This document shows, in pieces, positions 53,956 to 64,000 of a stretch of DNA of 64,000 nucleotides (positions are counted from its first letter, which is position 1; every line of letters starts with the position of its first letter). Source of the DNA: Fusarium oxysporum f. sp. lycopersici 4287 (Eukaryota > Ascomycota > Sordariomycetes > Hypocreales > Nectriaceae). The DNA lies in contig NC_031000.1 in the NCBI RefSeq assembly GCF_000149955.1, positions 2,181,749 through 2,245,748 of the forward strand, in the 5' to 3' direction. The position numbers and the translations under genes were made by a program. The notes under the pieces are model-generated. The model did not search any database. It worked only from the letters and a program-made list of their open reading frames with translations, and was not told where the DNA came from.

Positions 53956-54167
53956 TTTGATTTTACGATTCACAGGGACCACAGATGAAATGCAGACTAT
54001 ATCAAGCTTCCCTAGGTTCTGACGGGGGCTGGTTTCAGCACCCTTGAGTGCAAAGCCTACCACTTTGTCTAGGCAGTATCCCTGCATGTACTACCTTTCA
54101 CTGAAGGTGTACTGTGTCACGAATGCAAGAATCAAATTAACCTTTAAACTATTGAAAGAATGCAATG

Positions 54168-55062
54168 CTACTGGCTAGTATGCCGTCTGCGCCTTTTTTT
54201 CGTGGCACGTATCTTTCTTGGCTCATCAGCCTCGGTGACATCCGTGGCGCTCAATTCATCGACCCGCATTTCCAGCTCGTCGTATGTAGCTTTGAGCTTT
54301 CTGATCTCTGCCTGAAAAAAAGAACACTCATCCACAGCCTCACGTCGTTCCTTCTCAAGTCTCGCGATCATTGTGTTTTGCCTATGCATTTCTCCTTTGA
54401 TATGCTCAAGCTCGGAAGTCAGCTTGCAGATCTGGTTTTCTCCCAAATTGACCCTTTGCCTCCAATACGAGACTTGGGAACTGAATGCAAGCATTTGGCG
54501 ATGACATGATGCCATTTGAAGCTCGTTCTCCCTCAGAGCCTTCTTCTGCTCTTCAATCTCACCGCGGTACTGCTCTAAGAGCAAGTCGCTCAGCTCCTTC
54601 TTGAACACCTCTCGTTCAATTACTTCATTGCGCTCTATAATCTCGTCTTTGTATTGATCGAGAACTAGGTCTCCAAGCTCTCTTTGGAACCTTTCATGTT
54701 CAAGTTGCGCATACATCTGGGACTTTTCCGTTGACATCCTTCCTATGTCTTTGGCTAGCTTATTGTAGTTCTCTTGTAATCGCTGCCGCTCGCTACGAAT
54801 CTTGGTGTTCTCTCGCTGAGCTTGATCGAGTTGACGCCGCAAAGATCTTTGGTTCTTCGTAAGGGAATCATTTTTCTGGAGTATTTGGCTGAAGCGATTT
54901 TTGAGCGCGTGATAAGCAGTTGCCACACACGATGTATAGGCTTCGTAAGGGTTTGTAGAGCTTCCAACCACTTGAGATTGGGTTGGTAGCGCCTAGGCTT
55001 GTTAGATAGGTTTAGAAGCAAATAGTAAAGTAACCTACAGGAGGTATTTCTTTTCCCGCCAT
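54168..55062 (-). CDS. Coiled-coil protein with basic C-terminus, two exons
   Basis: Exon 1 (55062-55039, MAGKEIPP) and exon 2 (54992-54168) join in phase 0 (282 aa). Residues about 30-245 are almost continuous heptad-type helix rich in Glu, Gln, Arg and Leu. Two related segments are FQRELGDLVLDQYKDEI and FKKELSDLLLEQYRGEI, spaced by about 35 residues, which points to internal duplication. The last 15 residues (RKIRATKKRRRRHTSQ) are a strong nuclear-localisation signal. No known domain is seen. It sits between calpain (same strand) and the J-domain gene (divergent, 283 bp apart), so its promoter is shared with the latter. Confidence 0.72.
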
Positions 55063-55344
55063 TATTTCTTTCTCAAAAAGTTGTAAATATCAATTTTAAA
55101 TACTTACAGCGGACTTCCTTCTGTATATCCACTAAGTTAAATAGTCTCAGAAGGCCTTTCGAAAAGAGGCCGTTCGAGGACTAAACCGGCTACCCTTGCT
55201 CAACTACCAGAAAAAGGGTGGGTCAAAAGCAGACACCCCTGACGAGATGCCTCGAAATCAGATATGCCGACGAGTGATAAGCCTATACATATATTCGCTA
55301 GTCAGTGTTAGATTCCTGACCTCTTCACATATACTGTGGTAGAG

Positions 55345-57458
55345 ATGGCAGCTCAAACCATTGGGTCTCGGGGATATCGACCCCCGACCGTCACAGATGC
55401 CTCATCAAGCGACATTCATCACCAGAGCTCTCAACTGAGCTTAGTACCTTATGACGGTTCATTGGCTGTTTTACAGGATGCCTCTCTTCGAAATCCGATT
55501 ATTGCGGCTCGTAAAGAAATCGTTGATTTCTGGATAGAAAATGAGTTAAAGGATGCAACTGCGGGAGATGTTGAGACCTACCGTGACATTCTCAGCTCTG
55601 AGGAGCAGATTGCGAGGATCAGTAACGTCGTTCTCAGCAAGATAACAAAAGGGAAGAGACCAAACACAACCGCCATTGCCCAAGAGATTGGCAAAAAAGA
55701 AGTCATTGAGTTCTTCGTCGAATATGCATTTGACTTGTGCATAGAGAAGAGAGAAGCGCCACAAAGGGAGGCACGCGAAGAAATAGAACGTATACTTAAC
55801 GTTCTAGCAGCAGGAGGCAATGAATACGACGTGCTAGGTATAGACGAGGCGATCACGCGTCTTGACCTTAGACAGCGGAAACGTAGAATTCTGTACTTGG
55901 TACACCCAGACAAAAACAAGGACAAAGAAGCCGAGAAATGTGCCAAAGGTCAGTGGTGCCGAACCTCATCCCTTGTTTGTTACTGAGACACGCAACAGAG
56001 GTCAACAATGCTGCAGATAAGCTACTTAATAAGAACCAGGAACAGTATCAGCCGCCTACAGGGTCTCAAATCTTTAAAGAACACAAGGGCGTCTTCGGGC
56101 CTGGGGCATTCGCAACAGGCGATACAGAACCCGAAGACGATGAAGAATCAGACTCTGGGGACGATGTTGTGTCCATACCCGATGTCCCTGATGCAGTGAA
56201 GAAAGTCCACGAAAAGGTTTCCAAACACATCCAAACATATTTTTCAGACTTCACAAAGGGCCTGCCAATATTTAACGACGGAATCCGAAAAGCCAACAAT
56301 AAGATCAGGAATCTAAACGTCCTTGCTGGAATTTCTGGGGACTATTACCAGGTGGACAGAGATGTTTTACAGGGATTAAAAGAGGCGCAGGTACACGTGA
56401 TCCGGATTCGGGAAACGCAAGGCGCGAAAGAAGCTGAGAAACAGCTTTCGGTTTTCAAGGGCCAATGTGAGAATACCTGCGGACAGCGAAACTTTCAATG
56501 GCCAAGAAATTGGTCAGAAGTTATGGTTCAAGCTGTTCGTGAAAAGGTGGATGAAATAAACCAAAGCGACCCTCCCTCCAATGAGGAAGACGGCTCGGAT
56601 GCAAATATGACGGATACTAAAGGCGATGAGGAAGAAAGTAACCCAGTTATAGATATGTTGGATGCTGATAACGTTGAAGGTATAATACTCGGTTACCGAT
56701 CATCGCGGCGATATAACAGATTCCAGGAGCAATATTTGACTGACGACGTCACATTTTTTATTCAGTCCCCGGGAGCATCGATTTTTGGGGTCTTTTCACT
56801 AGGGGATCTCGGCCACGAGATTTCAACTAAAGCTCTAAGCTACTACAAAGACGGTGGAAATGATGTCTCCACACATATTGAGGCCGTTACCGGTTCAAAC
56901 CCCTCCATCACTCCAGCCACATATAATGGAATACTATGCATCGGCGCCAAGAAGTCAGGCAAGCCCTCTGAAGGCAGATTTCCCGACACCTGGATACAGA
57001 TCGCATTGAAACAAGACAGCGATCCTTCAAAAGCAAAGATTATCCATAGAACGGCTCTGCGGAAGTTGGTGAAAGATGCTGATTCTCAGATAGAAAGGTT
57101 CTATAATGAGGTCGGCGTGGAGCCACCATGGGCCTATACACCTTACCCGGATCCTTATAATCACTTGCGTCCCCGGCCCCTTATGTTTCCAGCACCCAGA
57201 AGCAGGTATTATGAGAACGATCGGCATTTGCCAAAGGCTCTACCATTTCATGGTAACATGGGGTCAATTGGATATGAAGAGGCTGCTACCAGAAGGGCGC
57301 CTCAGACGAGATCCTCTGGCGCTCAGCCTCAAATCGCAAGCGGTCCAGAGCGGCTGATCGCTGCTATGGAAACTCTTGTACTGGCTATGGCAGAAGACAG
57401 GGAGGATCGCAAGAGATACCAAGACTACATGGAATCTAAGTTACTAAGAGAGGGGTAG
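55345..57458 (+). CDS. J-domain (DnaJ-like) protein, two exons
   Basis: Exon 1, 55345-55948, and exon 2, 55999-57458, join in frame (687 aa). A degenerate but recognisable J-domain spans about residues 165-220. It has EYDVLGIDEAITRLDLRQRK, the HPD tripeptide in LYLVHPDKNKDKEAEK, and KEVNNAADKLLN across the intron. Before it is a helical region (IIAARKEIVDFWIENELKD). After it come an acidic segment (EPEDDEESDSGDD), a helical part, and a C-terminal domain with IGAKKSGKPSEGRFPDTWIQ, KAKIIHRTALRKLVKDAD and VGVEPPWAYTPYPDPYNHL, ending in a helix (LIAAMETLVLAMAEDREDR). J-domains stimulate Hsp70; the client specificity here is unknown. A decayed tandem copy of its 3' part follows. Confidence 0.8.
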
Positions 57459-57728
57459 GTACTGAGGTTCAGGGGAAAGGTTACAGGGCAGGTCCCTCGG
57501 CACCTTGAGTTCAGGTTCAATATGTAGTTTATTTGCTATTTTCATAGATTGAAAGAGGTGATTTGGCAGCTTGAGAAATTTAGGTGTCTATGACAACATC
57601 ATTTTGAAGTGGCATTAGTATGGAATAAGTGATTCTACTACAATAGGAACTATCCATGATTGTGGTCCTGCCTATACTTGACTACAAAGAGCGAGAAGAG
57701 AGATATCGAGACGCACTTGTGAAGCATT

Positions 57729-58379
57729 TCTGATGGTTCAATCAACCTCAGTAACTACGATAAGATATTTGCCATAGGCGCCAAGGAGTCCGGTTATGAG
57801 GATGTCAATTGTTATCCGGCGCTGTGGCGGATGACAACGATCCTTCGAAGACCAGAATCATCCACAGAACAGCGTTTCGGAATTTTCTTGGTTAACGTAA
57901 TGCCAATAAGGTGACAGCTAGATTCTTGTTATGTCAATAACGGCATTGAGCCACCGTGCGCCACTACACCCTATCTAGACCCCGAAAACCTGGCTCTTTA
58001 CGATCCTCATGCTTATCCAGCCCCCAGGCAAAGAGCGTGGAAATCCACCGGTAGACGTCCCCGTGGCATCCTGCCTTTTCATCGCGACATCAGGTCAATC
58101 ACATATGGTGGGGACGGCATAAGACCAAATCTTGCGACGAGATCATATCATGAGAATCCCGATCCTAGGATACAGAGCGGAGGCGACGATAGGGGGCCAA
58201 ATCATTCTGCACATCTCGTGACAAGGTCCCATCCATCCGAACTTGAACCCAGAATACACAGCATGCAAAATGGGGTTGAGGATAGACTGATTCGCGCTAT
58301 TGAAGAGCTTATGTTAGTGTCCGAGCGACAAGATAAGCGCTTGGAGCTAATGGAATCTGCTATTGCAAGGATCCACTGA
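57729..58379 (+). pseudogene. Decayed tandem copy of the 3' part of the J-domain gene
   Basis: Plus-strand sequence parallels the end of the preceding gene piece by piece. YDKIFAIGAKESG corresponds to YNGILCIGAKKSG, NGIEPPCATTPYLDP to NEVGVEPPWAYTPYPDP, YPAPRQR to FPAPRSR, and ILPFHRDIRSITYGG to ALPFHGNMGSIGYEE. The end GVEDRLIRAIEELMLVSERQ corresponds to GPERLIAAMETLVLAMAED. Frame changes and stops interrupt the first half (about 57800-57950), while the last 140 codons to the TGA at 58377-58379 are open. There is no J-domain here. The copy is clearly diverged, so the duplication is not recent. Confidence 0.75.
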
Positions 58380-58592
58380 GGAGAGTTAGATACATGGAAC
58401 CGATAGATTAAGGAGCAGGGCTGGACCCTGATGAGTTTGCGTTTGTAAAATGCTAAAACAATTATGTAAGATAATAAATCTTTTATTAAAGCTTCTCTGA
58501 ATCGGTTATGTGATACAGGTAGTAGGCATAGGAATATAATAAATGATTTGATAATAATGATAACTATCTAGGGGTATGGTCCTGCCACTACA

Positions 58593-59045
58593 CTAAAAGA
58601 AGAAGAAAACGCATTCCATCACAACCAAACTGACGAGAGAAGCGCAAGCTGCTTGACGCATGGTGACTGCATTGGACAATGCAGGAGCACTGGGCCTTGG
58701 AGTTGGTGTGGCTCTTGTAGAGCTATTCAAACCCGGGTGGCCAGTAGTCGGGATGAGAGGGAAAGGAACGGAAAATGAAGTTGGCATAGGCGCCGTGTCC
58801 TGGCTTGAAGGGGCTGTATATTCGCTTGTCTGACATGTCGCGGTTGATGTGCATGGCGTATCGCTGTTTGTCGAAGCTAATATAGACGGTGTCTCACTTT
58901 CTTGACTGGGCGACTTGAATTCGATTACACCAGTACCGACTAAGCCGCCCGCTTCGATAGTTAGATCGACAACTTCTCTCGGTGTCAGTTGAGCTCGGGT
59001 ATTTTGGGAAAGTGCAAGAACAAGAAAGCTGGGGAGGAATAACAT
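58593..59045 (-). CDS. GPI-anchored, Ser/Thr-rich cell-surface protein
   Basis: From the ATG at 59045 the product is 150 aa. A signal peptide (MLFLPSFLVLALSQNTRAQ) is followed by a short folded-looking strand region (LTIEAGGLVGTGVIEFKSP). Then a long Ser/Thr/Pro-rich stretch likely to be O-glycosylated carries two Cys (DTPCTSTATCQT). The C-terminus has a GPI-addition pattern: a small-residue omega region (SAPALSNAV) and a final hydrophobic tail (AACASLVSLVVMECVFFFF). An earlier in-frame ATG at 59126 would place charged residues before the signal peptide and is less likely. It is probably a plasma-membrane or cell-wall mucin-like protein; function is unknown. Confidence 0.7.
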   Translation of the reverse strand: MLFLPSFLVLALSQNTRAQLTPREVVDLTIEAGGLVGTGVIEFKSPSQESETPSILASTNSDTPCTSTATCQTSEYTAPSSQDTAPMPTSFSVPFPLIPTTGHPGLNSSTRATPTPRPSAPALSNAVTMRQAACASLVSLVVMECVFFFF

Positions 59046-59372
59046 GGTGGCTTGTCCGGCTGAGAGTCTGGTAGCCAAGGACAGAATATATATGCGACGG
59101 GCAGGAAAAGTCCTGCAGGACCCCACATGCGTCGCGCCAAATCATTGCTGGGATCTGGTTATGGCTCCTTAATAAAGAAGGGGTACGAAACCTGCACCTC
59201 AGACGTGAGTGGTAAGTGCGATCCAGAAAAGGTGCTTAGCTCAGCATCTTGGTTTAGGTATAAAGTTACGAGGACCCGCCATCAACTGGCCCTTTCATCT
59301 CATTCACCATCTTAATATCTTTTCTGCCTTCTAGTATCTTTATCATCACTAGCCCTTGGTATAATAAATATT
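59046..59372. other. Shared divergent promoter
   Basis: This region of 327 bases lies between the GPI-protein gene (minus) and the C2H2 gene (plus). It is pyrimidine-rich just before 59373, with tataataaatatt as a TATA-like element. No other feature. Confidence 0.4.
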
Positions 59373-60621
59373 ATGCCTCGAACAACTCCAAAAGGGAGTA
59401 ATGAGAAACCCAGGGAGCGAACTACGAAAGACCTTCTTAACGCGGCATCAAAGAGAAAGCGCTCTACATCGTCCCAAGAGCAATCGCCATATGCGAGGAG
59501 TCGTCGCTATAGTCAACCCCGAACTAAGAGATCACTGCAGCTGGAGAGTTTAGCCGATACGCAACGTTACATTAACCAGCTGAAAATTCAACCTGCTAAA
59601 GGATCGGATAACAAGAACAAGAACGCCTTGAAGGAGACACCTTATCTTAAGGCTGGGAATCTCTATGTAATATTCCATGCGCAGTCTTCTCGTTGGCTTG
59701 CAGCGCTCCTGCTTCCTCTCAATGACTTACATCGAGTTGGTATTTCAGAGACTTTTGATAGTCTGGGTCTTTCTCACAACACTCCAAGCTGTGTGACTTA
59801 TGATCTGGAATCGAGCAAGTTCGAGTGGCGAGACGGGTTTGGGGACGACGAGCCACTTTCCCATCAGCGCAAATTCCCTATTGCATACTACCTATCAGAT
59901 CCCGATTCCCCAGAAAGTTTTAACACACAGTGGGTTGGAGCAGAAAGTCTTTGGGAATTGAGAAGTTGCGGTTTGAAGTTCGGTACAGTCTGCCTGCTGT
60001 TTATCTTCATGTACGAATGATTAACCCTGGTCCATAGGTGAACAGAGCGAACCTCAAGCGGTCGTTGCTAGACTTGCATCTAGAAGCACAACAAGGTCCA
60101 CGACATTGAGCTTCCCCACAATCAGCCCTAGCGTTACGTCAATAACTACCAAGTCGCCTCCCAATAGAACCCAAATAATCCGGGTTTCTCCGCATTATCT
60201 GACGGCCGGGGAGAGAATCTCACTTGAGTGCATCCTTCCAGACAAAGTATCTGAGGTTCCGGGGTCGCTGGAACAATCAGCCCAGGGCTCAGCAACTGTG
60301 GACAAGCTCAGCAAGGGAACGGGTGTTCCCAGCAGCTCATCAGAAATCAGAGGCATATATGCAGGTATAGATACACAGCAGATCCCTGAAAATACGAAGT
60401 TGCCAGGAATACTGCAGGTTGCCTCTCGATGGCCACTGCCTCTCTCAGATCTTGTCCTGCACGAACTTGCGACAAAGTCAATCGATAGAGTTTCGTCAGG
60501 TCCCGAAGACTTCAGGATTCCCGGGCCCGAGGAAATCTACTATTGCCCTCTATGTTCCAACAAAAAGAGGTTCCAGCGAGTTGCAATTTTTATCAATCAT
60601 TTATCCGACATCCATCAGTAG
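59373..60621 (+). CDS. C2H2-finger-like hypothetical protein, two exons
   Basis: Exons 59373-59982 and 60047-60621 give 394 aa; the acceptor is the cag at 60044-60046, since the earlier tag at 60036-60038 leads to a stop. The N-terminus is strongly basic and disordered (SKRKRSTSSQEQSPYARSRR). A compact middle segment follows (AGNLYVIFHAQSSRWLAALL, KFEWRDGFGDDEP). A Ser/Thr-rich linker leads to a single C2H2-type motif at the end, YYCPLCSNKKRFQRVAIF followed by INHLSDIHQ. The finger lacks the classical linker and hydrophobic pattern of DNA-binding arrays and may mediate protein contacts. The family is unrecognised; the basic N-terminus suggests a nuclear location. Confidence 0.65.
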
Positions 60622-60757
60622 ATCTTACAGGGACACGCAGGGACACCTATGACGATTAGGGTAGGGCAGCGCACACAGAAGGCGATCTAGCAGAGGCTAT
60701 ATGGAATCTAAATACAGTATCATAATTGTTTTATTTGTTTCCGAAACGGCCTGTCTC

Positions 60758-61213
60758 TTAAATCACTAATTTCTCGCTCAAAGTATGTTCTTGTGTCCCT
60801 GACATGCCCGCTCTCATCCTGGATGACAGCACCATCGCGCCCAGCAAGAGAATGAGCGCCTCACTCCCAACTAGAACAGTAACCCAGAGAGGGTATCTGT
60901 CGATAGACCAGGCTATTAATCCAGACATCAATTGGGCAATGCTAACATCAACCAATCCCGTTTGGATCCACAGCTGATTGCTGTCCAGACGATCATGGGC
61001 TTGGAACTCGAACAGCACTATCTGGTTGAAGACCAAGGCGATAATGCTTGAGATGATAGCGCTACCTAGAAACCCTATTGCCAAATCGCTAAAAATGGTT
61101 CTTTGGTGTTCTGGAATAGTGTCGAACGACATTACTATTGCAGCTATGACGGCAACTAATGCAGCAAGAAAGTCAAATCCTCTATAGAGTTGAAGGATTA
61201 TGTCATGAACCAC
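60758..61213 (-). CDS. Small four-helix membrane protein
   Basis: The 151-aa product has four hydrophobic segments: FDFLAALVAVIAAIVMSF, LAIGFLGSAIISSIIALVF, DVSIAQLMSGLIAWSI and VTVLVGSEALILLLGAMVL. Loops are short and polar and the C-terminal tail is hydrophilic (TQEHTLSEKLVI). No family is recognised. The composition is coding-like and the frame is unbroken, but there is no intron or homologue to confirm it. Confidence 0.5.
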   Translation of the reverse strand: MVHDIILQLYRGFDFLAALVAVIAAIVMSFDTIPEHQRTIFSDLAIGFLGSAIISSIIALVFNQIVLFEFQAHDRLDSNQLWIQTGLVDVSIAQLMSGLIAWSIDRYPLWVTVLVGSEALILLLGAMVLSSRMRAGMSGTQEHTLSEKLVI

Positions 61214-61596
61214 AAAATCTACTGCGACTATTAGCTCTCTTCTACAAGTTACGACGGTTAGTACTAACGAATGGGATCCATTTTAGTAAGGAATAAATAA
61301 GTAAGAACGTTACGCGATTCCAAGATTTTATGCACACAAGGACCTCGAAAGCTCTAGCTCCCACATATTATACATTTAGGCAATTGCACCCTAAGTCCTG
61401 CTCTAAAGATACGTTTTACTCATGAGATCAAAAACGTATACCCTGGTAAGACCGAAATGTGTACCCCGGTACTACCGAATACAGGGGTGTCACTTTCGTC
61501 CAACAAGCCTATGCCGTGTGACGCTAATATATAAATAATTCATAAATGAAGCCGGTATTACTTCCTAGGCGGATACGCATCTTCTATCGTGGTAAC
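61214..61596. other. Gap, no supported gene
   Basis: AT-leaning spacer between two divergent small genes. It contains two diverged copies of a short motif, aaaacgtataccctggtaagaccgaa and aatgtgtaccccggtactaccgaa, at about 61427-61480. Confidence 0.4.
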
Positions 61597-61920
61597 ATGG
61601 ATCGACCTGCTAGTCCGCGCCCAATCGACAGGGAGATAGCAAACGCTCATGGTGAGTCTGTTTCTCTAGATGCTACTCGGGACAAACTTGAAGCGACCAA
61701 GAATTTTGACCGAAAATCCCCTGAAGAAACCATCTTGGAAAGAACACGCGAAGTTGGGCGTCTCCGTGCAGAAGTCGCTTACCTGCAAGATGTCCGACGG
61801 CTTGGTGAATACCTTTGTGAAGAGGTTGAATATGTCATTGACCGGCTACAACTAGCCGTTATTGCTTTTCATAAAGGACTACAACAGATCGAAGGAGGTC
61901 AATTGGACTTGGCGAAATAA
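61597..61920 (+). CDS. Small coiled-coil hypothetical protein
   Basis: A 107-aa product from the ATG at 61597 (MDRPASPRP); an in-frame ATG at 61546 would add a basic 17-residue extension. The C-terminal two thirds form one long amphipathic helix (ILERTREVGRLRAEVAYLQD, LGEYLCEEVEYVIDRLQLA, IAFHKGLQQIEGGQLDLAK). Small proteins with such a helix and no other domain are common among uncharacterised fungal genes. No intron or partner is evident. Confidence 0.55.
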   Translation: MDRPASPRPIDREIANAHGESVSLDATRDKLEATKNFDRKSPEETILERTREVGRLRAEVAYLQDVRRLGEYLCEEVEYVIDRLQLAVIAFHKGLQQIEGGQLDLAK

Positions 61921-62074
61921 GGATCATGTCTGCTTAGGGTATATGTATTCAAATGAATTTCAGTAGACAGTTAAATGATTGTATTTAGCTACCAGAGCTC
62001 GATAAACAAATTTCAAAGAATTGAAAATATTTAGCCCACAAAAGGAGTCTAATTCCTTCCTCTGTTGCAGCGAT

Positions 62075-63872
62075 CTAATTTTCTTCTTCTGTGGGTGACG
62101 ACTTTGGGCGCCTTGAACTTGACCAAGGGCAAAAGTCTAACTCTACTAAGTCAAGGTCGTCTCCAAGCAATGGACGAACAATCTTAGTCACTGCTTGAGC
62201 CGTGATAGGTTCCGTGCAAACTACAGATGTCAGCTTCATCAGGGATTTTACAGGAAGGTGCATACGAGATACTAGCATACGGCTTCCACCCTTGCGTCTT
62301 CGCATCTCGTCCTCTAGAAGGCTCTGTGGATCCATAATGTCATAGTTCAGTGTAAGTCGCTTAAGCTTCTCTCCTTTCTTCACGGATATGCCTCTCTCAG
62401 CATCTTTGGCCAGAAATCTTCCTCGTATGTATAATTGGATGTCCTGTGATAAGATTAATATGAGTTGCAGTCAACAACCTGCCAAGGTAATACTTACGTA
62501 ATCAATATTCCATGACAGGATGTCGTTGATCCATTCGTTTACCCAGTACCTATATTCTATGAACTGTAAGTCTTGAATCAGCCTGAACATAGTAGATCCA
62601 ACCTTCTGCTTCGATTTCCCAATACAGCACATGTCTCCGGGTTTTTGTTCGCCATTCTCTATACAATCGTAGTTGCTCATTCATGTATGGCAGTTGCCCT
62701 GCAATGCCAATCCCTGTAGCAAAGAGCAAGACAGTCCCGTATTGATCAAGTTTGGTAGTGTTACCGTATGGCCCTTCTACAAGGGCTGTGTATCGTTCGA
62801 AAGGAACCGCCAGACGAAGTCGACTAGTGAAACCATGACGAGGCTGGATGATAATCACAATCACCTGTCGTCCGCCATCGCTTTTGTCACTTAGGTACTC
62901 CCAGGCTATTTGGAAAGGATGATATTGGAACAAGGCAAGTCGCGGAATACTCAAGAACACGAACTGACCGGCACGAAACTTCAGAGGCCGCGGCATAGTC
63001 ACCCTGACTTCTATGCCATTCTCTCCAACCTGCTGAATCGTAGCGGTAGAAATAAGTTCTGTTGAGACGTTGATAAAAAGGAGTTTCAAAAAGAAGATTA
63101 ACTTGACTAATGCAAAGATCAGTATTGCGACAATAAGGTAGAGCTTAGGGATCTGTGTTATGTTTGTTGAAGGTAGGTGAAACCAGAGACTAGTAATCAT
63201 TGTGGCTGAAAGAGCGAGGTGCAATATTGATGAAGGCTCGTACATCCATTTCCAGAGAGTAGGAATCGATGTTAATACGAGTGCCCCAACTGAGCTGGCA
63301 GCCTTCAAATCGTTAGTACTACTAAAGCTTTTAAAAGCCAAAGGCTTGCAAAGACCAATCACTTGGTAGAGGATATGCAATACACTCACAGTCAAACCGG
63401 CTTTATCTGGCCATCTTCCGAGATCAATATCGCCACGCAGCCATGAGAGAATGGAGTGTAGAGAAGCTTCAAGGATGAAAACCAGACCAATGCATTTATG
63501 CAGAGTGAGATAATTATCTGGCCGACTTGAAAGAACATGCGCGATTTGGTTGAATCGGCCACCCGCACAAAGAGGTACGAGGTTTATCAACGCAGCTCTT
63601 CCAAGTCTTTGTGTGAAGTCAGAGCCATCTTTCACATCAACGACAAGCAGGCATACATTGGCGTTGACATAAATAATGATCAGTAATCCGCAGTATCTTG
63701 ACAGTCGAAGACATCCACCAAGCCACCTGGGCAGGAGGGAAAAATATACTTGACGAAGAAAAAAGCGACGGATATGGTTGTATGCTACTTGAGCAATGGA
63801 ATAAGAGAACGAAGAGATGAGCAGAAAAAGGATGACACTTCCCATGAAGATACCATAGATATCCGTAGAGTC
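62075..63872 (-). CDS. Ferric-reductase-like flavocytochrome (FRE/NOX superfamily)
   Basis: Exons 63872-62603, 62571-62498 and 62443-62075 keep one frame (570 aa). Membrane helices carry the paired haem-ligand histidines of the ferric-reductase domain, in LHKCIGLVFILEASLHSIL and LHLALSATMITSLWFH. The cytosolic half has the FAD-binding strand FRAGQFVFLSIPRLALFQYHPFQ with HPFQ (family HPFT), VEGPYGNTTKLDQYG, the NAD(P)H-binding LFATGIGIAGQLPY, and LYWEIEAE. The C-terminus (CTEPITAQAVTKIVR, LVELDFCPW) matches the family end. The proposed first intron is only 31 nt (GTTGGA...TTCAAG), unusually short. Ferric reductases pass electrons from NADPH across the plasma membrane to metal chelates. An N-terminal ATG 11 codons upstream (63905) is possible. 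Confidence 0.83.
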
Positions 63873-64000
63873 CATAATGGCAGTTGACAGCCAGGAGTTG
63901 GTCAATTAGAAAAGGAGCGTCCAGTAAGCATATCATAATAGATATGTAAATCGCAAAACCGGCACGCCCACCCCTGTCGACAGGCAGCAGCTAGCAACAC

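Overview
The window reads as nuclear DNA of a filamentous ascomycete (Pezizomycotina). The evidence is genes split by many short GT-AG introns (about 45-120 nt), a CFEM/Pth11-type receptor-like gene, a Zn(II)2Cys6 regulator and a C2H2 regulator with fungal-specific regions, a fungal calpain, a LaeA-type methyltransferase and a Tad1-like LINE. The genus cannot be fixed from sequence alone. The DNA is gene-dense with accessory character: many genes have no recognisable domain, and AT-rich gaps, relics and duplications lie between them.

Layout. 1-3.7 kb: a Tad1-like LINE on the minus strand, with intact ORF1 and an ORF2 open to the window edge. 3.9-5.6 kb: a CFEM plus rhodopsin-like (Pth11/SAT4) membrane protein with a one-base frameshift. 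6.8-11.8 kb: a six-exon Zn2Cys6 regulator divergent from a peroxisomal 4-coumarate-CoA-ligase-like enzyme, which is frameshifted at its last intron. 13.4-16.1 kb: an intact five-exon DUF3435/FluG-type tyrosine recombinase. 16.4-17.1 kb: a short non-LTR-like insertion flanked by a 16-bp direct repeat. 17.7-31 kb: a MADS-like mini gene, a SUMO-interacting-motif protein, two related ankyrin genes, a truncated C2H2 regulator, an F-box-like hypothetical and a PD-(D/E)XK-like protein. 31.7-40 kb: mostly unrecognised genes, a diverged direct duplication and a 77-bp palindrome with 38-bp perfect arms. 40.1-50.5 kb: LaeA-like methyltransferase, ABC half-transporter, an orphan ABC-like membrane protein, a secreted asparaginase-like protein with altered active-site motif, a decayed ORF and a secreted lactonase-like propeller. 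50.8-51.3 kb: a small secreted six-cysteine protein with a Kex2-type site. 51.8-58.4 kb: calpain protease, coiled-coil protein and J-domain protein, followed by a decayed tandem copy of the J-gene's 3' end. 58.6-63.9 kb: GPI-anchored mucin-like protein, C2H2-finger protein, small membrane and coiled-coil proteins, and a ferric-reductase-like flavocytochrome.

Functional links are modest. The regulator and CoA-ligase pair shares a promoter and is the best candidate functional unit. The LaeA-like, ABC, asparaginase-like and lactonase genes form a loose neighbourhood without a core biosynthetic enzyme. The intact recombinase and a distant ferric reductase allow, but do not prove, a Starship-type giant element. 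Several otherwise well-conserved genes carry single-position frame breaks, so either recent decay or base-level indel error in this sequence must be considered.
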